60,204 nt of DNA from Chloroflexaceae bacterium (GTDB taxonomy: Bacteria; Chloroflexota; Chloroflexia; Chloroflexales; Chloroflexaceae): contig JAAURD010000003.1 in NCBI GenBank assembly GCA_012034075.1, positions 1 through 60,204 on the forward strand, written 5' to 3'. The position numbers and the translations under genes are program-made. Positions 17,301 to 25,727 of the stretch are shown here, piece after piece (the stretch's first letter is position 1; every line of letters begins with the position of its first letter). The notes beneath the pieces were generated by a model. It was not told the origin of the DNA and searched no databases. It was given only the letters and a program-made list of their open reading frames with translations.

Positions 17301-18538
17301 TGGCTATCAGTTTGAATGATCGGCTGGTACAGGCTCGCTGCGATACAGCGATGGGCTTGCTGTTTTATCTGCGTGGTCTTTATGTTGATGCGCTGATATG
17401 GCTTGAATACGGACGTGAATCGCTTGCAGAATTGGGTGATGCTGACGGGTTGTGTCAAACGTTGCGTTTGATTGGCAATGTGTACCTGCAACAGAGCCAG
17501 TATGAGCAGGCTCTGGCATTGTATGAACAGAGTCATGAGATAGCCATGGCAATCCAAAACCAGCGTGAAGCCAGCCAGAGTCTCGCAAATATGGGGCGCA
17601 TTTACAGCCGACGGAGCGATTACCAGCGGGCGCTGGATTGTTATGAGCAGTGGCTGTACCTGGCGATTGATCTGAATGATCAGCAGCAAACGGGCATGAT
17701 GCTTGGTGAACTGGGCCATGTGTACTGGCTTATGGGCAACCCTGTTGGTGCACACTTTTGTTATGCACAACAGATGCGGATTGCCACTGAGATAGGCGAC
17801 CGCCGTATGTTGAGTGCCGCCTGGAGCAATCTCGCTGAGATTTATGCGCATCAAGGCGATCTCGCAGCCTGTGTCATCTGTTTAGACCGTTGCTTGCATA
17901 TTGCGATTGAACTGGGCGACCGACTGGGTATGGTTGTTGGGATGGGGTATATGGCGGCAGTCTATACCTTGCAGCAGCACTACGATGAGGCAGATGCCTG
18001 TTTTGAACGAGCTATCTATCTGGGACGCTTGATCAACACTATCTCTCTGGTGTGCGATTTTTTGTGTTTGCAAGCGTTTCTGTACTGGCGTCAGCAACGG
18101 TATCAGGAAGGTCAGTTGATTGCGGCTGAAGCATGCACGCTTGGGCGTCTGGTGCAGCGTGACGACCTCTTGATTCACGCCGAAGTGATGGTACTCTACC
18201 TGGACCTGGCCCTGGAGCGTATTGATCGTGCTACTGCTACCACAAAATTACAGCAGAAGCTGGAGACATGTACCGAAACCACGGACCGTGCGATGCTGCA
18301 CCATACGATCTGGTCTTTTGATCGTGAACGGGAAGATCATCGTCAGCACGCGATACAGCTCTATCGTCAGGTACCGGCGATATCGCTGCGTATTGGGCAT
18401 CGTCATCGCTACCGCGAGTTAACTGGCGAGGACCTGCCCACCGCGGCATTACCGCCGTTGCCAGAGATGGCAAGCCACCAGGCATCCAATCTTCAGGTAT
18501 TGCTCAATCTGGTCGATCAAGTGATTGCCGCGCTGTAA
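14363..18538 (+). CDS. Soluble-adenylyl-cyclase-like protein: two class III cyclase domains, NTPase, TPR array
   Basis: 1391 residues. Cyclase domain 1 (about 45-220) has both metal Asp residues (Asp56 in FADIGGF, Asp106 in SKFSGDG). Domain 2 (about 280-420) lacks them (FVQFRDF) but has IDMGDKG with Lys331 and EYTLVGDTVNLAAR (Thr390, Asn397, Arg401), suiting it for substrate and transition-state binding. This division of labour is that of mammalian sAC. A P-loop follows (GDAGIGKS, 496-503) with the AAA/STAND-like DDC-type stretch LILVLEDCQWIDP, then TPR-like repeats from about 960 to the end. The expected product is cAMP, possibly with bicarbonate control; Lys102 occupies the place of the sAC bicarbonate-site Lys. 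ATG 14363 is preferred over the upstream TTG at 14297. No partner gene is adjacent. Confidence 0.9.
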   Translation: MNTPTIAVAPVSSDVLSHRGWMAYVPRYVVDDLIAHGGEIVVGREQRWQAVVLFADIGGFTAMSERLGQIGREGSETLTSLLNAYFGPMINLIETYGGIVSKFSGDGLTALFPYDMSTQPTTIAQTIACSVDMQAEMPRYANMPTRAGSFTLTIGIGLAMGDMMTAIVGDPSLRLEYLVIGQALDRAVRAEQYADHGAIVIHRDLLVAAPIEYAVLNQSDDVLAEQYVRITRLLQPVGHNPLPPLPDVLPMAVRGRLEAFLHAAIALRLSKAQQALISEHRKVTVLFVQFRDFDYERDPHALERLQAYVMEIFWLIGRYDGYVRQIDMGDKGSKYIVVFGAPVTHENDVERALHCALELRQVQHIPTCIGMTTGFVYCGMIGSSTRQEYTLVGDTVNLAARLMQAADAGQILVSQTTRQESPAGFRWQAHLPLRVKGKIAPVPVALLSGTEQQHRSRLHTMIANGPLVGRQTEMKQATRYIQQVLAGTGQILGLTGDAGIGKSRLAAEIMHMGESCGMQVASGTCYSYAMTSGYVVWQEVLRDLTGLDAAGSREDQEQYLRQQVSVLGEGGQQRLPLLNALFHLNIADSERTRNLDPRLRKASLESLVTDWLCQRALSAPLILVLEDCQWIDPLSHDLLETVARHMQHQPILLIVIYRSGGGTAGRLRIANQAHFVEMSLHELHRTESIRLIQLKLMHVAQAQHANPQLQALAFGSQNNHHVPRHQHRGAVSTPDLSDACIEQICDRSQGNPLYIDAILNLLHNPELDLTDPDVIVQMDLPDSLHSLIMSRIDQLPEGPKMTLKVASVVGQRFYADWLWQIYPQMGLPATVSEHLSYLAALELIVERSTQTGSEYHFKHILTREVAYSSLSAATRTMLHEQIGQLIERIYADHLDAWLDFLAYHYSQSQHSVKQKRYIRRAAAVAQQQYNHESAIDYYQRLLPLLPPAEQADVLLELGSIWQLIGTWDQAETAYQQALGLAISLNDRLVQARCDTAMGLLFYLRGLYVDALIWLEYGRESLAELGDADGLCQTLRLIGNVYLQQSQYEQALALYEQSHEIAMAIQNQREASQSLANMGRIYSRRSDYQRALDCYEQWLYLAIDLNDQQQTGMMLGELGHVYWLMGNPVGAHFCYAQQMRIATEIGDRRMLSAAWSNLAEIYAHQGDLAACVICLDRCLHIAIELGDRLGMVVGMGYMAAVYTLQQHYDEADACFERAIYLGRLINTISLVCDFLCLQAFLYWRQQRYQEGQLIAAEACTLGRLVQRDDLLIHAEVMVLYLDLALERIDRATATTKLQQKLETCTETTDRAMLHHTIWSFDREREDHRQHAIQLYRQVPAISLRIGHRHRYRELTGEDLPTAALPPLPEMASHQASNLQVLLNLVDQVIAAL

Positions 18539-18861
18539 TACCCATTTTCATTTTGCTGGCCTGTTTTAACTTTCTCTGTGCATTGGCACGCAGCGCCGCT
18601 ACCGATGTTGATGTTAGGTCATACCAAATTCGGTTCATCGATAAAAGATAGACTGATTCCGTATCAGACGTAGGTGCGGCTTGCAGCCGCACAGCGGTCG
18701 GCACGACCGCACGCGTCATCTCCAGGACGTAGGTGCGGCTTGCAGCCGCACGCAAAGCGGCAAGCAGGCGCTACGTATCCTAATCGAAGCGCATACCAGT
18801 GATCACCTGAATTTGGTATCATAGGCCGACAAAAGGCAATCTGGTATAGGCTGTTGGTCTG
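18539..18861. other. Convergent intergenic gap filled mainly by a repeat element
   Basis: 323 bases between the convergent cyclase and permease genes. Apart from the interspersed element at 18621-18819 I see no gene or clear terminator. Confidence 0.6.
18621..18819. repeat. Interspersed ATACCAAA-ended element, full length (about 199 bp)
   Basis: Starts ATACCAAATTCGGTTCATCG and ends GATCACCTGAATTTGGTAT. Internally it holds two copies of GTGCGGCTTGCAGCCGCAC, the first beginning near 18674 and the second near 18733, each preceded by GACGTAG. The right end matches in reverse complement the left end of the copy at 55350-55541, and the left end matches that copy's right end. This fixes the boundaries of the family. 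Confidence 0.75.
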
Positions 18862-21420
18862 TTACATGGAAGCAAGCGCATGATGGACGGTCAGGCGGGT
18901 TGCGTTCCAAGCGGGGAGCAGACTTGCCACAAATGCCAGGATGAGCGAGAAGACAAGCCAGACGCCGACCCCTTCCACTGAAAAGTGAAAACTCAGCGGT
19001 ACCCGGAAAAAGAGCTGGCCCATGGCATCACTCAAGAGCTTACTGATCGGCAACGCCAGCACAGTACCAAACATCCAGCTTAAGATGCCGATGACTAACC
19101 CTTCGCCCAGAAAGATATGCAGCACCATACGGTTAGACGCCCCAATCGCACGCATAATGCCGATTTCGCGGGTGCGCTCAATGACATTCAGACTCATCGT
19201 GCCAGCCAGACCCAGACCGCCCACAAAGGCCATCAAGACGGCCATGACGAGGAGTGCCATCACAATAAAATCAAACTGCGCGGTCACTCGGTCTTGCATC
19301 TCTGACATAGAGAAAATACGCCCAACATCCATCCCCTGATATTCGAGGTAGGTTTCCAGGGCATCCAGGGTTGCGACCTGTTCGGCGGTCAATTCATCGG
19401 TCAATTGGACGCGCAACGTGCGGGTGTCACCGACCTGTCCGGTGACGCGGTTCCAATAGGTATAGTTGGTATAGCCAGTGCGCATGGTGCCCATACCAGT
19501 GCTAATACCGACCACATGCCAGGTGCTCTCTTTATCATTGATCGTCAACTGCACGGTGCTGCCGACCGTAATATCCGGGTCATCTTCTAACACGCCAGTC
19601 GATACAATCAACGCGTTTTCGTCTTCGGGTAATAGCCAACGTCCAGCAATGATCACCGGATGGATCATTTCGGTTTGTGGTGGCACAGCGGTAATCTGAA
19701 TGGCTTCACTCTCGTTGCCATTCGGGTAGACTCGGCTGGCGGCGCCATCACTCCAGGCTTCGGCGGCGGCAACCCCTGGCACATGATTCACTGTTTCAAC
19801 GGCATAGTGATCATCATAGGAGCGCTCAAGCATAATCACTGCATCAAATTGAAATTCGCGGCTCAGAAAATCATCTAACGTCTGCACGAGCGATGCCCGA
19901 ACGGAAAAGATGCCGATGAAAATAAACCCGCTCACCGTGAGTGTTAAGAGGGTCAGGCTAACGCGGGCCTTGCGCCGAAAGGTGTTGCGCACCGAAAGGA
20001 GGAGCGGCCGCGTCAACAGCTGTGGGAACCAACTGGTGATATTGGGGATTCGCAAGCGCTTCTTTTTTGGTGTGGTAACTTGAATACCATCACTGTTGAG
20101 GGCATCCAGTACGGTCATCCGTGTTCCATTGATCACTGGCACAATGGAGGCAATCAAGGGAATAATCAGACCAGCGAAGACTTGAATCATAAGGATATCT
20201 TGTGGGAAGGTTGCATTGGAGAGATCGAAGTTGAAATAATCCGCAACGATGGGTACGAGGATGCCACATAACCAGACGGTTAAGGGAATAGCCAGCAGTA
20301 ACGCCAATAGGCCAAAGCAGCACACCAGCACCAGGTACATCTGCGTCATTTGATGACTGCGGGCGCCGATTGCTTTCATAATGCCAATGTGCTTGACTTG
20401 CTGGGCGAGCAAGGCCGAAATGGTATTGGTAACGAGGAAGGCACTGAGAAAGAGCGACATGATGCCCAGAACACTCATAGTAGTGGAGAGGTTGTTGATG
20501 AAACTGGTGGCCCAGTGTTCGTTGGAGATACGTCCGTGTGGTCCACGTGGTACCTGTGGCTCTCGGCCGGATTTCTCGATACGGCCATTCACTTCATCCA
20601 CGGTAGCACTAACCTGGACCATAATTGGGCCTTCACTCTGTGCTATCGGGGTCCTCGCATTGCTCATGTTTGCACGAGGGCGTGCGGTCTGCTCAGTTGG
20701 TGGTGCGGCATTGGTATGGGCCGTGTCGTTGCCATGACTGGCGGCTGCGGAGGGGGGAAACGTTGGTACTGGGGCATCCGCTGCGACACGGATAAGCATC
20801 TGGTTGTAGTCTGCACCTTCGCCCAGCCATTCCATGGTACTGGTGGTGCTGTAGCCATAGAAGGTGCCGGTCATGGCTGTTGGTTGCACCCCGAGGTCAT
20901 GAACCACGCCGACAATTTGGACGATCTTCTGTTTGCCATCACTGCGCTTGAGTGTCAGGTAATCACCAATCTTCGCGTTCAGTTGCTCCCTACTTGAGCG
21001 CTCAATCAAGACCTCTTTATCGCCTGGTTTGGCTTTGCCCTCTACCGAAGCAAACTGATTGATCTGCATATCGTCAAAGTCGGCAATGGCTGTAAGGCTC
21101 AATGTATCCCAGATATCAGGCTGTGTTTCGACCTGGAGCGAAGCCGTCCGCCGGCCTTCGGCGGCGGCGACCCCATTGATTTTGCGAACAACCTCAACGA
21201 GGTCATCACCAAACTGGTCATCCGCTGTGACCCGAATAGATGCATGGGCCGGGTTGGTGTGCTGATAGCTGTGTTCGAGCTCACGTACGACAATCATGCG
21301 GGCACCCTGAATCACACCAGTTGCAAACACACCGATAAAGATCGACAGAACGACCAGCACCGTGCGTGATGGATCACTCCAGAGATCGCTCAACACTTTT
21401 TTCCATCTTGGACCAGGCAT
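18862..21420 (-). CDS. FtsX/MacB-family ABC transporter permease
   Basis: 852 residues. An N-terminal membrane anchor (VLVVLSIFIGVFATGVI) is followed by an extracytoplasmic MacB-like core domain and a first FtsX permease unit (three segments around 340-460). A second core domain and second FtsX unit follow, the latter with ERTREIGIMRAIGAS, the coupling-helix region typical of the family. An Ala/Pro/Thr-rich insert lies near residue 240-260. ATG 21420 is chosen over the longer frame to 21525 because GGGAGGTGA lies directly upstream. No ATP-binding subunit is in the window. Such permeases export lipoproteins or peptides or act as mechanotransmission machines; the substrate is unknown. Confidence 0.88.
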   Translation of the reverse strand: MPGPRWKKVLSDLWSDPSRTVLVVLSIFIGVFATGVIQGARMIVVRELEHSYQHTNPAHASIRVTADDQFGDDLVEVVRKINGVAAAEGRRTASLQVETQPDIWDTLSLTAIADFDDMQINQFASVEGKAKPGDKEVLIERSSREQLNAKIGDYLTLKRSDGKQKIVQIVGVVHDLGVQPTAMTGTFYGYSTTSTMEWLGEGADYNQMLIRVAADAPVPTFPPSAAASHGNDTAHTNAAPPTEQTARPRANMSNARTPIAQSEGPIMVQVSATVDEVNGRIEKSGREPQVPRGPHGRISNEHWATSFINNLSTTMSVLGIMSLFLSAFLVTNTISALLAQQVKHIGIMKAIGARSHQMTQMYLVLVCCFGLLALLLAIPLTVWLCGILVPIVADYFNFDLSNATFPQDILMIQVFAGLIIPLIASIVPVINGTRMTVLDALNSDGIQVTTPKKKRLRIPNITSWFPQLLTRPLLLSVRNTFRRKARVSLTLLTLTVSGFIFIGIFSVRASLVQTLDDFLSREFQFDAVIMLERSYDDHYAVETVNHVPGVAAAEAWSDGAASRVYPNGNESEAIQITAVPPQTEMIHPVIIAGRWLLPEDENALIVSTGVLEDDPDITVGSTVQLTINDKESTWHVVGISTGMGTMRTGYTNYTYWNRVTGQVGDTRTLRVQLTDELTAEQVATLDALETYLEYQGMDVGRIFSMSEMQDRVTAQFDFIVMALLVMAVLMAFVGGLGLAGTMSLNVIERTREIGIMRAIGASNRMVLHIFLGEGLVIGILSWMFGTVLALPISKLLSDAMGQLFFRVPLSFHFSVEGVGVWLVFSLILAFVASLLPAWNATRLTVHHALASM

Positions 21421-21646
21421 TTTCACCTCCCTGCTTGTATGCATCGTTATCGACACCGTATGACCGACTCTACCACGCTTATAGTATAGCGTAAAGAATT
21501 GAAGAAATGATGAATAAACAACCAATCCATGGCATCTTATGCAAATTTCAACGTGACAACGGAACTGTTCAGACTTGGGGGAAGAAAACGTATGGCATAC
21601 TGCCGATCTGTCAACGAAAGCTCTGACACCTTACCTTGCAACGGAA

Positions 21647-21675
21647 TTGACGCCAGCCTTGCAGGTCTGTATAAT
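21647..21675 (+). promoter_or_regulatory. Strong sigma-70-type promoter for the thioredoxin-VKOR-secDF operon
   Basis: TTGACG (21647-21652), 17-base spacer, TATAAT (21670-21675). It is about 70 bases upstream of the ATG at 21745 and lies within the upstream extension of that open frame, which supports the shorter start. Confidence 0.75.
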
Positions 21676-21744
21676 GATACAGATTGTGCAGGAAAGGATG
21701 ATCCTTTCCTTCTGGGAAATGACCTGGTTTTAGAAGGAACAGTT

Positions 21745-22512
21745 ATGAGTGTACAACCAAGTCGTGGTCGTAAAGTTCCCGGTAACGAGAAAAAGACGCT
21801 ACGAATCTTTTATATAGGTATCGGTGTCGTTGCATTGGCAGGTATTGCGTTGCTTATAGCCTTTGCGGTGAATGGAGACAATGATACATCGCAGGCAAGC
21901 ACCAGCGCCACACCGAACACGAACACGCCTGGCGAAAGCACCGGCAGTGCGGTTGCTTTGCCATCCGATCAGAACAATGTGGATTTGGGACGCAATGAAC
22001 AGGGGTTTTACTATCGTGGCAGCATTGATGCGCCGGTGACGGTCATCGAGTATTCGGATTTTGAGTGCCCGGCATGTGCCAATTTTGTCACGAGCTCGCT
22101 CTACCGTGAACTGGTCGATAACTATGTCAACACAGGTAAAGTACATTTTATCTTCCACGATTTTCCATTGCCGTATCACCAGGCGACGCCGCTGGCGTTG
22201 CAGGCCAGCCGCTGTGCTGGTGAACAGGGCAAATTCTGGGAGATGCATGATCTCTTATTTCAACGCCAAGCAGAATGGTCACGGGGCAATACAGCAGAGC
22301 GACTGATGAACTATGCCGCCCAGATCGAACTGGATGGCGAAGCCTTTCAGAGTTGTTTCAGCAGTGGCAAATATGCACCATACGTTGATGCCGCCCACCA
22401 GGCCGCTTCGGCTGCCAATATCCCAGCAACCCCAACGTTCGTGGTCAATGGTCAACAGGTCAATGCCTCGCAGTTGTTACCAGCAATTGATGCAGCCCTG
22501 GCGGGACAGTAA
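21745..22512 (+). CDS. Membrane-anchored DsbA-like thiol oxidoreductase
   Basis: 255 residues. A basic N-terminus and one membrane segment (about 19-42, IFYIGIGVVALAGIALLIAF) lead to a Ser/Thr/Pro linker and a thioredoxin fold with CPAC (SDFECPACANF) and the cis-Pro loop (ATPTFVVNG). This is the thioredoxin_4/DsbA family, which makes or shuffles disulfides outside the membrane. The frame extends back to 21529, but ATG 21745 has AAGGA 6 bases upstream and lies just after the promoter. The next gene is a VKOR, the usual re-oxidising partner. Confidence 0.92.
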   Translation: MSVQPSRGRKVPGNEKKTLRIFYIGIGVVALAGIALLIAFAVNGDNDTSQASTSATPNTNTPGESTGSAVALPSDQNNVDLGRNEQGFYYRGSIDAPVTVIEYSDFECPACANFVTSSLYRELVDNYVNTGKVHFIFHDFPLPYHQATPLALQASRCAGEQGKFWEMHDLLFQRQAEWSRGNTAERLMNYAAQIELDGEAFQSCFSSGKYAPYVDAAHQAASAANIPATPTFVVNGQQVNASQLLPAIDAALAGQ

Positions 22513-22517
22513 TCCAA

Positions 22518-22581
22518 ACAAGCCAACGGTGTTATGAGGGTATTATAATACAAGCCAACGGTGTTATGAGGGTATTATAAT
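22518..22581 (+). repeat. Perfect 32-bp tandem duplication covering the VKOR ribosome site
   Basis: Two adjacent identical 32-base units, 22518-22549 and 22550-22581, each beginning ACAAGCCAACGG and ending GGTATTATAAT. The GAGGG in the second unit is the ribosome site for the ATG at 22580. Each unit also contains TATAAT. The identity suggests a recent slippage or a tandem assembly artefact. Confidence 0.85.
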
Positions 22582-23083
22582 GGTTGAGCGTTCACTCTAT
22601 CCACGTATGGTAGGTGCCGTGCTGGCCTTGATTTCGATGTTCAATGCTGGTTATCTGCAATTGAGTCGGATGAAGATGAGTGATCTCGTCTGCCCAGTGG
22701 GTGGGGGCTGTGAGACCGTACAAATCAGCCCATGGAGTACCATTCCACCAGGCAGTGGTATCCCTATCTCGTTGATTGGTCTGCTTGGCAGCACGCTGCT
22801 GTTTGTGCTTTTGCTCAGGGCGTTACAAACTGATTCACTCGGCCCATTGCCGTTACCTCCAACCTTGCTGTTGATTTCGAGCATCGGTGTGTGTTTCTCG
22901 CTGTACCTTACGGTGGTACAGCTGTTTGTGATTCAGGCAGTGTGCTTCTGGTGTGCATTGTCGGCCCTGCTCGAGCTGGGGATGCTCGGAGCAATCGTGC
23001 TCGATTGGCGTGCCTGGCGCCGTGGTCGCGGGGCTATCCAGACAGGGCATATTGCCGGAGCGACACCACGGGCACGCTCATAA
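22580..23083 (+). CDS. Vitamin K epoxide reductase family protein (disulfide-generating quinone reductase)
   Basis: 167 residues with four hydrophobic segments. The loop Cys pair (VCPVGGGCETV) and the active-site CxxC (VCFWCALSA) are both present, as is the family Ser/Pro region IPISLIG. Bacterial VKOR re-oxidises DsbA-type proteins and passes electrons to quinone. It lies 67 bases after the thioredoxin gene, with the tandem duplication between, and forms a functional pair with it. Confidence 0.92.
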   Translation: MVERSLYPRMVGAVLALISMFNAGYLQLSRMKMSDLVCPVGGGCETVQISPWSTIPPGSGIPISLIGLLGSTLLFVLLLRALQTDSLGPLPLPPTLLLISSIGVCFSLYLTVVQLFVIQAVCFWCALSALLELGMLGAIVLDWRAWRRGRGAIQTGHIAGATPRARS

Positions 23084-23126
23084 CACTATACTAACCGATT
23101 CTTCTCTATTGATAAGGAACAGTGCT

Positions 23127-24539
23127 TTGCGAAATCGAGATATGTATTCCCTGCTGCTTATCCTGGTCTTGACTGGTGTTGCTCTGTGGGTCTGTTTTGC
23201 CCCAGATGACCTTTTTCTGGGCCGTGATGTGAGTACACGACTGGGTTTGGATTTGCAGGGTGGCATTCAGGTATTATTGCAGGCTGATCAGGAAGAGATT
23301 AGCCGTGACGAGATGCAAACGGCAGCCGGTGTGATTGAACGGCGGGTCAACGCCCTGGGCGTTGGTGAGACAGTCGTTCAGCTTTCCGGCAATAACCGTA
23401 TCATTGTTGAGTTACCCGGTGAAGATAATCCAGAACAGGCAATTGAAACCCTACGCGGTACTGGTCGTCTGGAGTTTATCGATCCACAGGGGCAGCCGCT
23501 AGTGACGGGGCAGGTCGTGCGGACAGAGGGCAACCCCAACCCGACACCACAGCAGACTCAATCGGTGACTAACACCGAAATTATCACGACAGAGGTAGCT
23601 GGCCCGGTCTACCCCAGCATTACCGATGGAGCTGACCTGGATACGAGCCAGGTGACTGTCGGTTTTTCCCAGGGGAGTGGCCTGGGGCAGCAGCCGGCGG
23701 TTAATTTTGCTTTTACGGGTGAATCAGCAACCAGACTGGCTCAGTTTACCGCAAGCAACGTTGGGCAGCCGATGTGCATTGTGCTCGACAATGTGGTAGT
23801 CAGCTGTCCCTTTATCGAATCAGCGCTGGTCAGTGGGAGTGGTCAGATTACCTCGCAGAGTGTTGAGGATCGCGATAGCATTTATAACCAGTTGAAGTTT
23901 GGTGCATTGCCGGTTGCTTTACGGGTAGAGACGAGTCGCACGGTTTCGGCCACGCTGGGCCAGGACTCAGTCAATCAGAGTGTGATTGCGGGTATCGTTG
24001 GTCTTCTCATTGTCGCCCTGTATATGCTGTGCTATTATCGTCTGCCTGGCCTGCTGGCAGTGATAGCGTTGCTGCTCTATACATTGTATAGTTTTGCGAT
24101 CTATCGGTTTATCCCAATTACCCTGACCTTGCCCGGCATTGCGGGCTTTATTCTGTCGATTGGTCTGGCAGTTGATGCCAATGTGCTGATTTTTGCCCGC
24201 CTGAAAGAGGAATTACGGCGGAAGCGGGGACTTGAGAAGGCGATTGATCTTGGGTTCCACGAAGCATGGCCGGCTATCCGTGATTCGAGTGTCTCGACGT
24301 TGATAACCAGTGTCATTCTGTTTGCGTTTGGGAATAGCTTTGGGGTGAGCATTATTAAGGGATTTGCGCTCACGTTGGGCCTGGGGATTTTGCTCAGCCT
24401 GTTTACGGCAATGGTCATTACACGCACGCTGTTCCATCTGATCCAGTCATCGAGCATGGTGCAGAATCTCTGGTTCTTTGGCATCGAAGCGTCGGAAGTA
24501 GGAGCAGAGTCGGGAGCACCCCGGCCTGAAGCTGTTTAA
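23127..24539 (+). CDS. secD: Protein translocase subunit SecD
   Basis: 470 residues. TM1 at the N-terminus is followed by DVSTRLGLDLQGGIQVLLQ (D1 motif), the P1 region with VIERRVNALGVGE and IIVELPG, and five C-terminal membrane segments with the D4/D5 motif GLAVDANVLIFARLKEELRR. SecD works with SecF to pull exported proteins across the membrane using the ion gradient. The chosen start is TTG at 23127, which has AAGGA at 23114-23118 at correct spacing; the ATG at 23142 is too far from it. It is 24 bases upstream of secF. Confidence 0.95.
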   Translation: MRNRDMYSLLLILVLTGVALWVCFAPDDLFLGRDVSTRLGLDLQGGIQVLLQADQEEISRDEMQTAAGVIERRVNALGVGETVVQLSGNNRIIVELPGEDNPEQAIETLRGTGRLEFIDPQGQPLVTGQVVRTEGNPNPTPQQTQSVTNTEIITTEVAGPVYPSITDGADLDTSQVTVGFSQGSGLGQQPAVNFAFTGESATRLAQFTASNVGQPMCIVLDNVVVSCPFIESALVSGSGQITSQSVEDRDSIYNQLKFGALPVALRVETSRTVSATLGQDSVNQSVIAGIVGLLIVALYMLCYYRLPGLLAVIALLLYTLYSFAIYRFIPITLTLPGIAGFILSIGLAVDANVLIFARLKEELRRKRGLEKAIDLGFHEAWPAIRDSSVSTLITSVILFAFGNSFGVSIIKGFALTLGLGILLSLFTAMVITRTLFHLIQSSSMVQNLWFFGIEASEVGAESGAPRPEAV

Positions 24540-24562
24540 CAGTAGAGGAATACACATTCGCT

Positions 24563-25567
24563 ATGGAGCATCTGGTTCGATTACGTTACTGGTGGTTTGC
24601 GCTGTCGGCGCTGATTATTTTACCAGGACTGTATTTTTTGCTGTTGCACCCGCTGGTTACGACGGGGCAGTTTCAGCTCGGTTTGAGGACGGGTATTGAT
24701 TTTAGCGGTGGGTCGCTGTGGGAAATTCATTTCCAGGAGCGTTCATTCGAGGAATTAAGTACGGCTGAGATTGCTCAGGTGTTTGAAGAGCAAGGGTTTC
24801 CCGATGCACAGGTGCAGTTCAGCCAGATAACGGTGCAGGGTCAGCCGATAGCCGCGGCTATCGTGCGTACTCGGCCCCTTGATGCGAATAACCGCACGCA
24901 AGAGCAGAATGCGGTTATGTCAAGTTTAAATGAAACGTTCGGAGGAACGACCCTGGAGAGCGAACAGACCGTGGGGGCAACAGTGAGCCAGGAATCGACA
25001 CAGAGCGCGATTATAGCGGTCTTTGGTGCATCGATTGTGATCTTGCTCTATCTGACGTGGGCTTTTCGCAAAGCGCCGCACCCGGTGCGCTATGGCATCT
25101 GCGCGATTATTGCGATGTTGCACGATGTGTTGTTGATTCTGGGTGTAGCAGCGATATTGGGGGTCTTTATTGGTCTCGAAGTGGATGCCCTGTTTCTAAC
25201 CGCGTTGCTGACGATTTTGAGCTTTTCGGTCCATGATACGATTGTGGTGTTCGACCGTATTCGTGAAAATCTGATTAGTCGTCGGTATGGGCAGCAGTTT
25301 GATGATCTGGTGAACCTAAGCCTGGTGCAGACGTTGACACGCTCAATCAATACGCAGATGACGACGTTTTTTACGTTGACCTCGCTCTTGCTTTTTGGCG
25401 GCGATAGCATTCGCAATTTCGTTTTGATTCTGCTGATTGGCCTGATTAGCGGGACGTATTCGTCGATCTTTAATGCGGCGCAGTTCCTGGTGGTGTGGGA
25501 GAACCGTGAATGGCAGACCTGGTTTGGTCGTGGTTCAAGTTCAACGCCGGTGGGCGGGTCGGCATAG
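24563..25567 (+). CDS. secF: Protein translocase subunit SecF
   Basis: 334 residues. The motif GIDFSGGSLWEI lies after TM1 and SFSVHDTIVVFDRIRENL in the membrane-helix bundle, both diagnostic for SecF. Six membrane segments are visible. It is co-transcribed with secD and followed by an intrinsic terminator at 25621. Confidence 0.95.
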   Translation: MEHLVRLRYWWFALSALIILPGLYFLLLHPLVTTGQFQLGLRTGIDFSGGSLWEIHFQERSFEELSTAEIAQVFEEQGFPDAQVQFSQITVQGQPIAAAIVRTRPLDANNRTQEQNAVMSSLNETFGGTTLESEQTVGATVSQESTQSAIIAVFGASIVILLYLTWAFRKAPHPVRYGICAIIAMLHDVLLILGVAAILGVFIGLEVDALFLTALLTILSFSVHDTIVVFDRIRENLISRRYGQQFDDLVNLSLVQTLTRSINTQMTTFFTLTSLLLFGGDSIRNFVLILLIGLISGTYSSIFNAAQFLVVWENREWQTWFGRGSSSTPVGGSA

Positions 25568-25620
25568 CCTATGGTCAACATGCGTTAGCCAGGCATCCGC
25601 ACGCTTTCTGTAACAGGATC

Positions 25621-25651
25621 AGGTCATCTGGGTACCAGATGACCTGTTTTT
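25621..25651 (+). terminator. Rho-independent terminator after secF
   Basis: AGGTCATCTGG and CCAGATGACCT form a perfect 11-bp stem with a GTA loop, followed by GTTTTTGTTTGTTTG. Confidence 0.9.
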
Positions 25652-25685
25652 GTTTGTTTGAATGCGTACTCCATACGACACATCG

Positions 25686-25694
25686 TGCTATAAT
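25686..25694 (+). promoter_or_regulatory. Extended -10 element upstream of the PBP gene
   Basis: TGC-TATAAT, a consensus extended -10, 34 bases before the ATG. No good -35 is seen at 17 bases. Confidence 0.55.
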
Positions 25695-25727
25695 CATAGG
25701 AGAACGATGCAAGAGATAGCATGATGT

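Noticed and set aside
16919-17854. 311-codon minus-strand open frame opposite the cyclase TPR region
   Set aside because: It is antisense to a well-supported protein with recognisable repeats; length comes from codon bias in the gene on the plus strand.
18674-18755. Repeats at 18674 and 18733 as a CRISPR array
   Set aside because: Only two palindromic units, no uniform spacers, no cas genes, and the same units occur singly elsewhere.
20350-20997. 215-codon plus-strand frame opposite the FtsX/MacB permease
   Set aside because: The permease reading has the family motifs and a strong ribosome site; this frame has neither.
21529-21744. 72-residue N-terminal extension of the DsbA-like protein
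   Set aside because: It would place a near-consensus promoter inside the coding region; ATG 21745 has a proper ribosome site and starts just before the membrane anchor.
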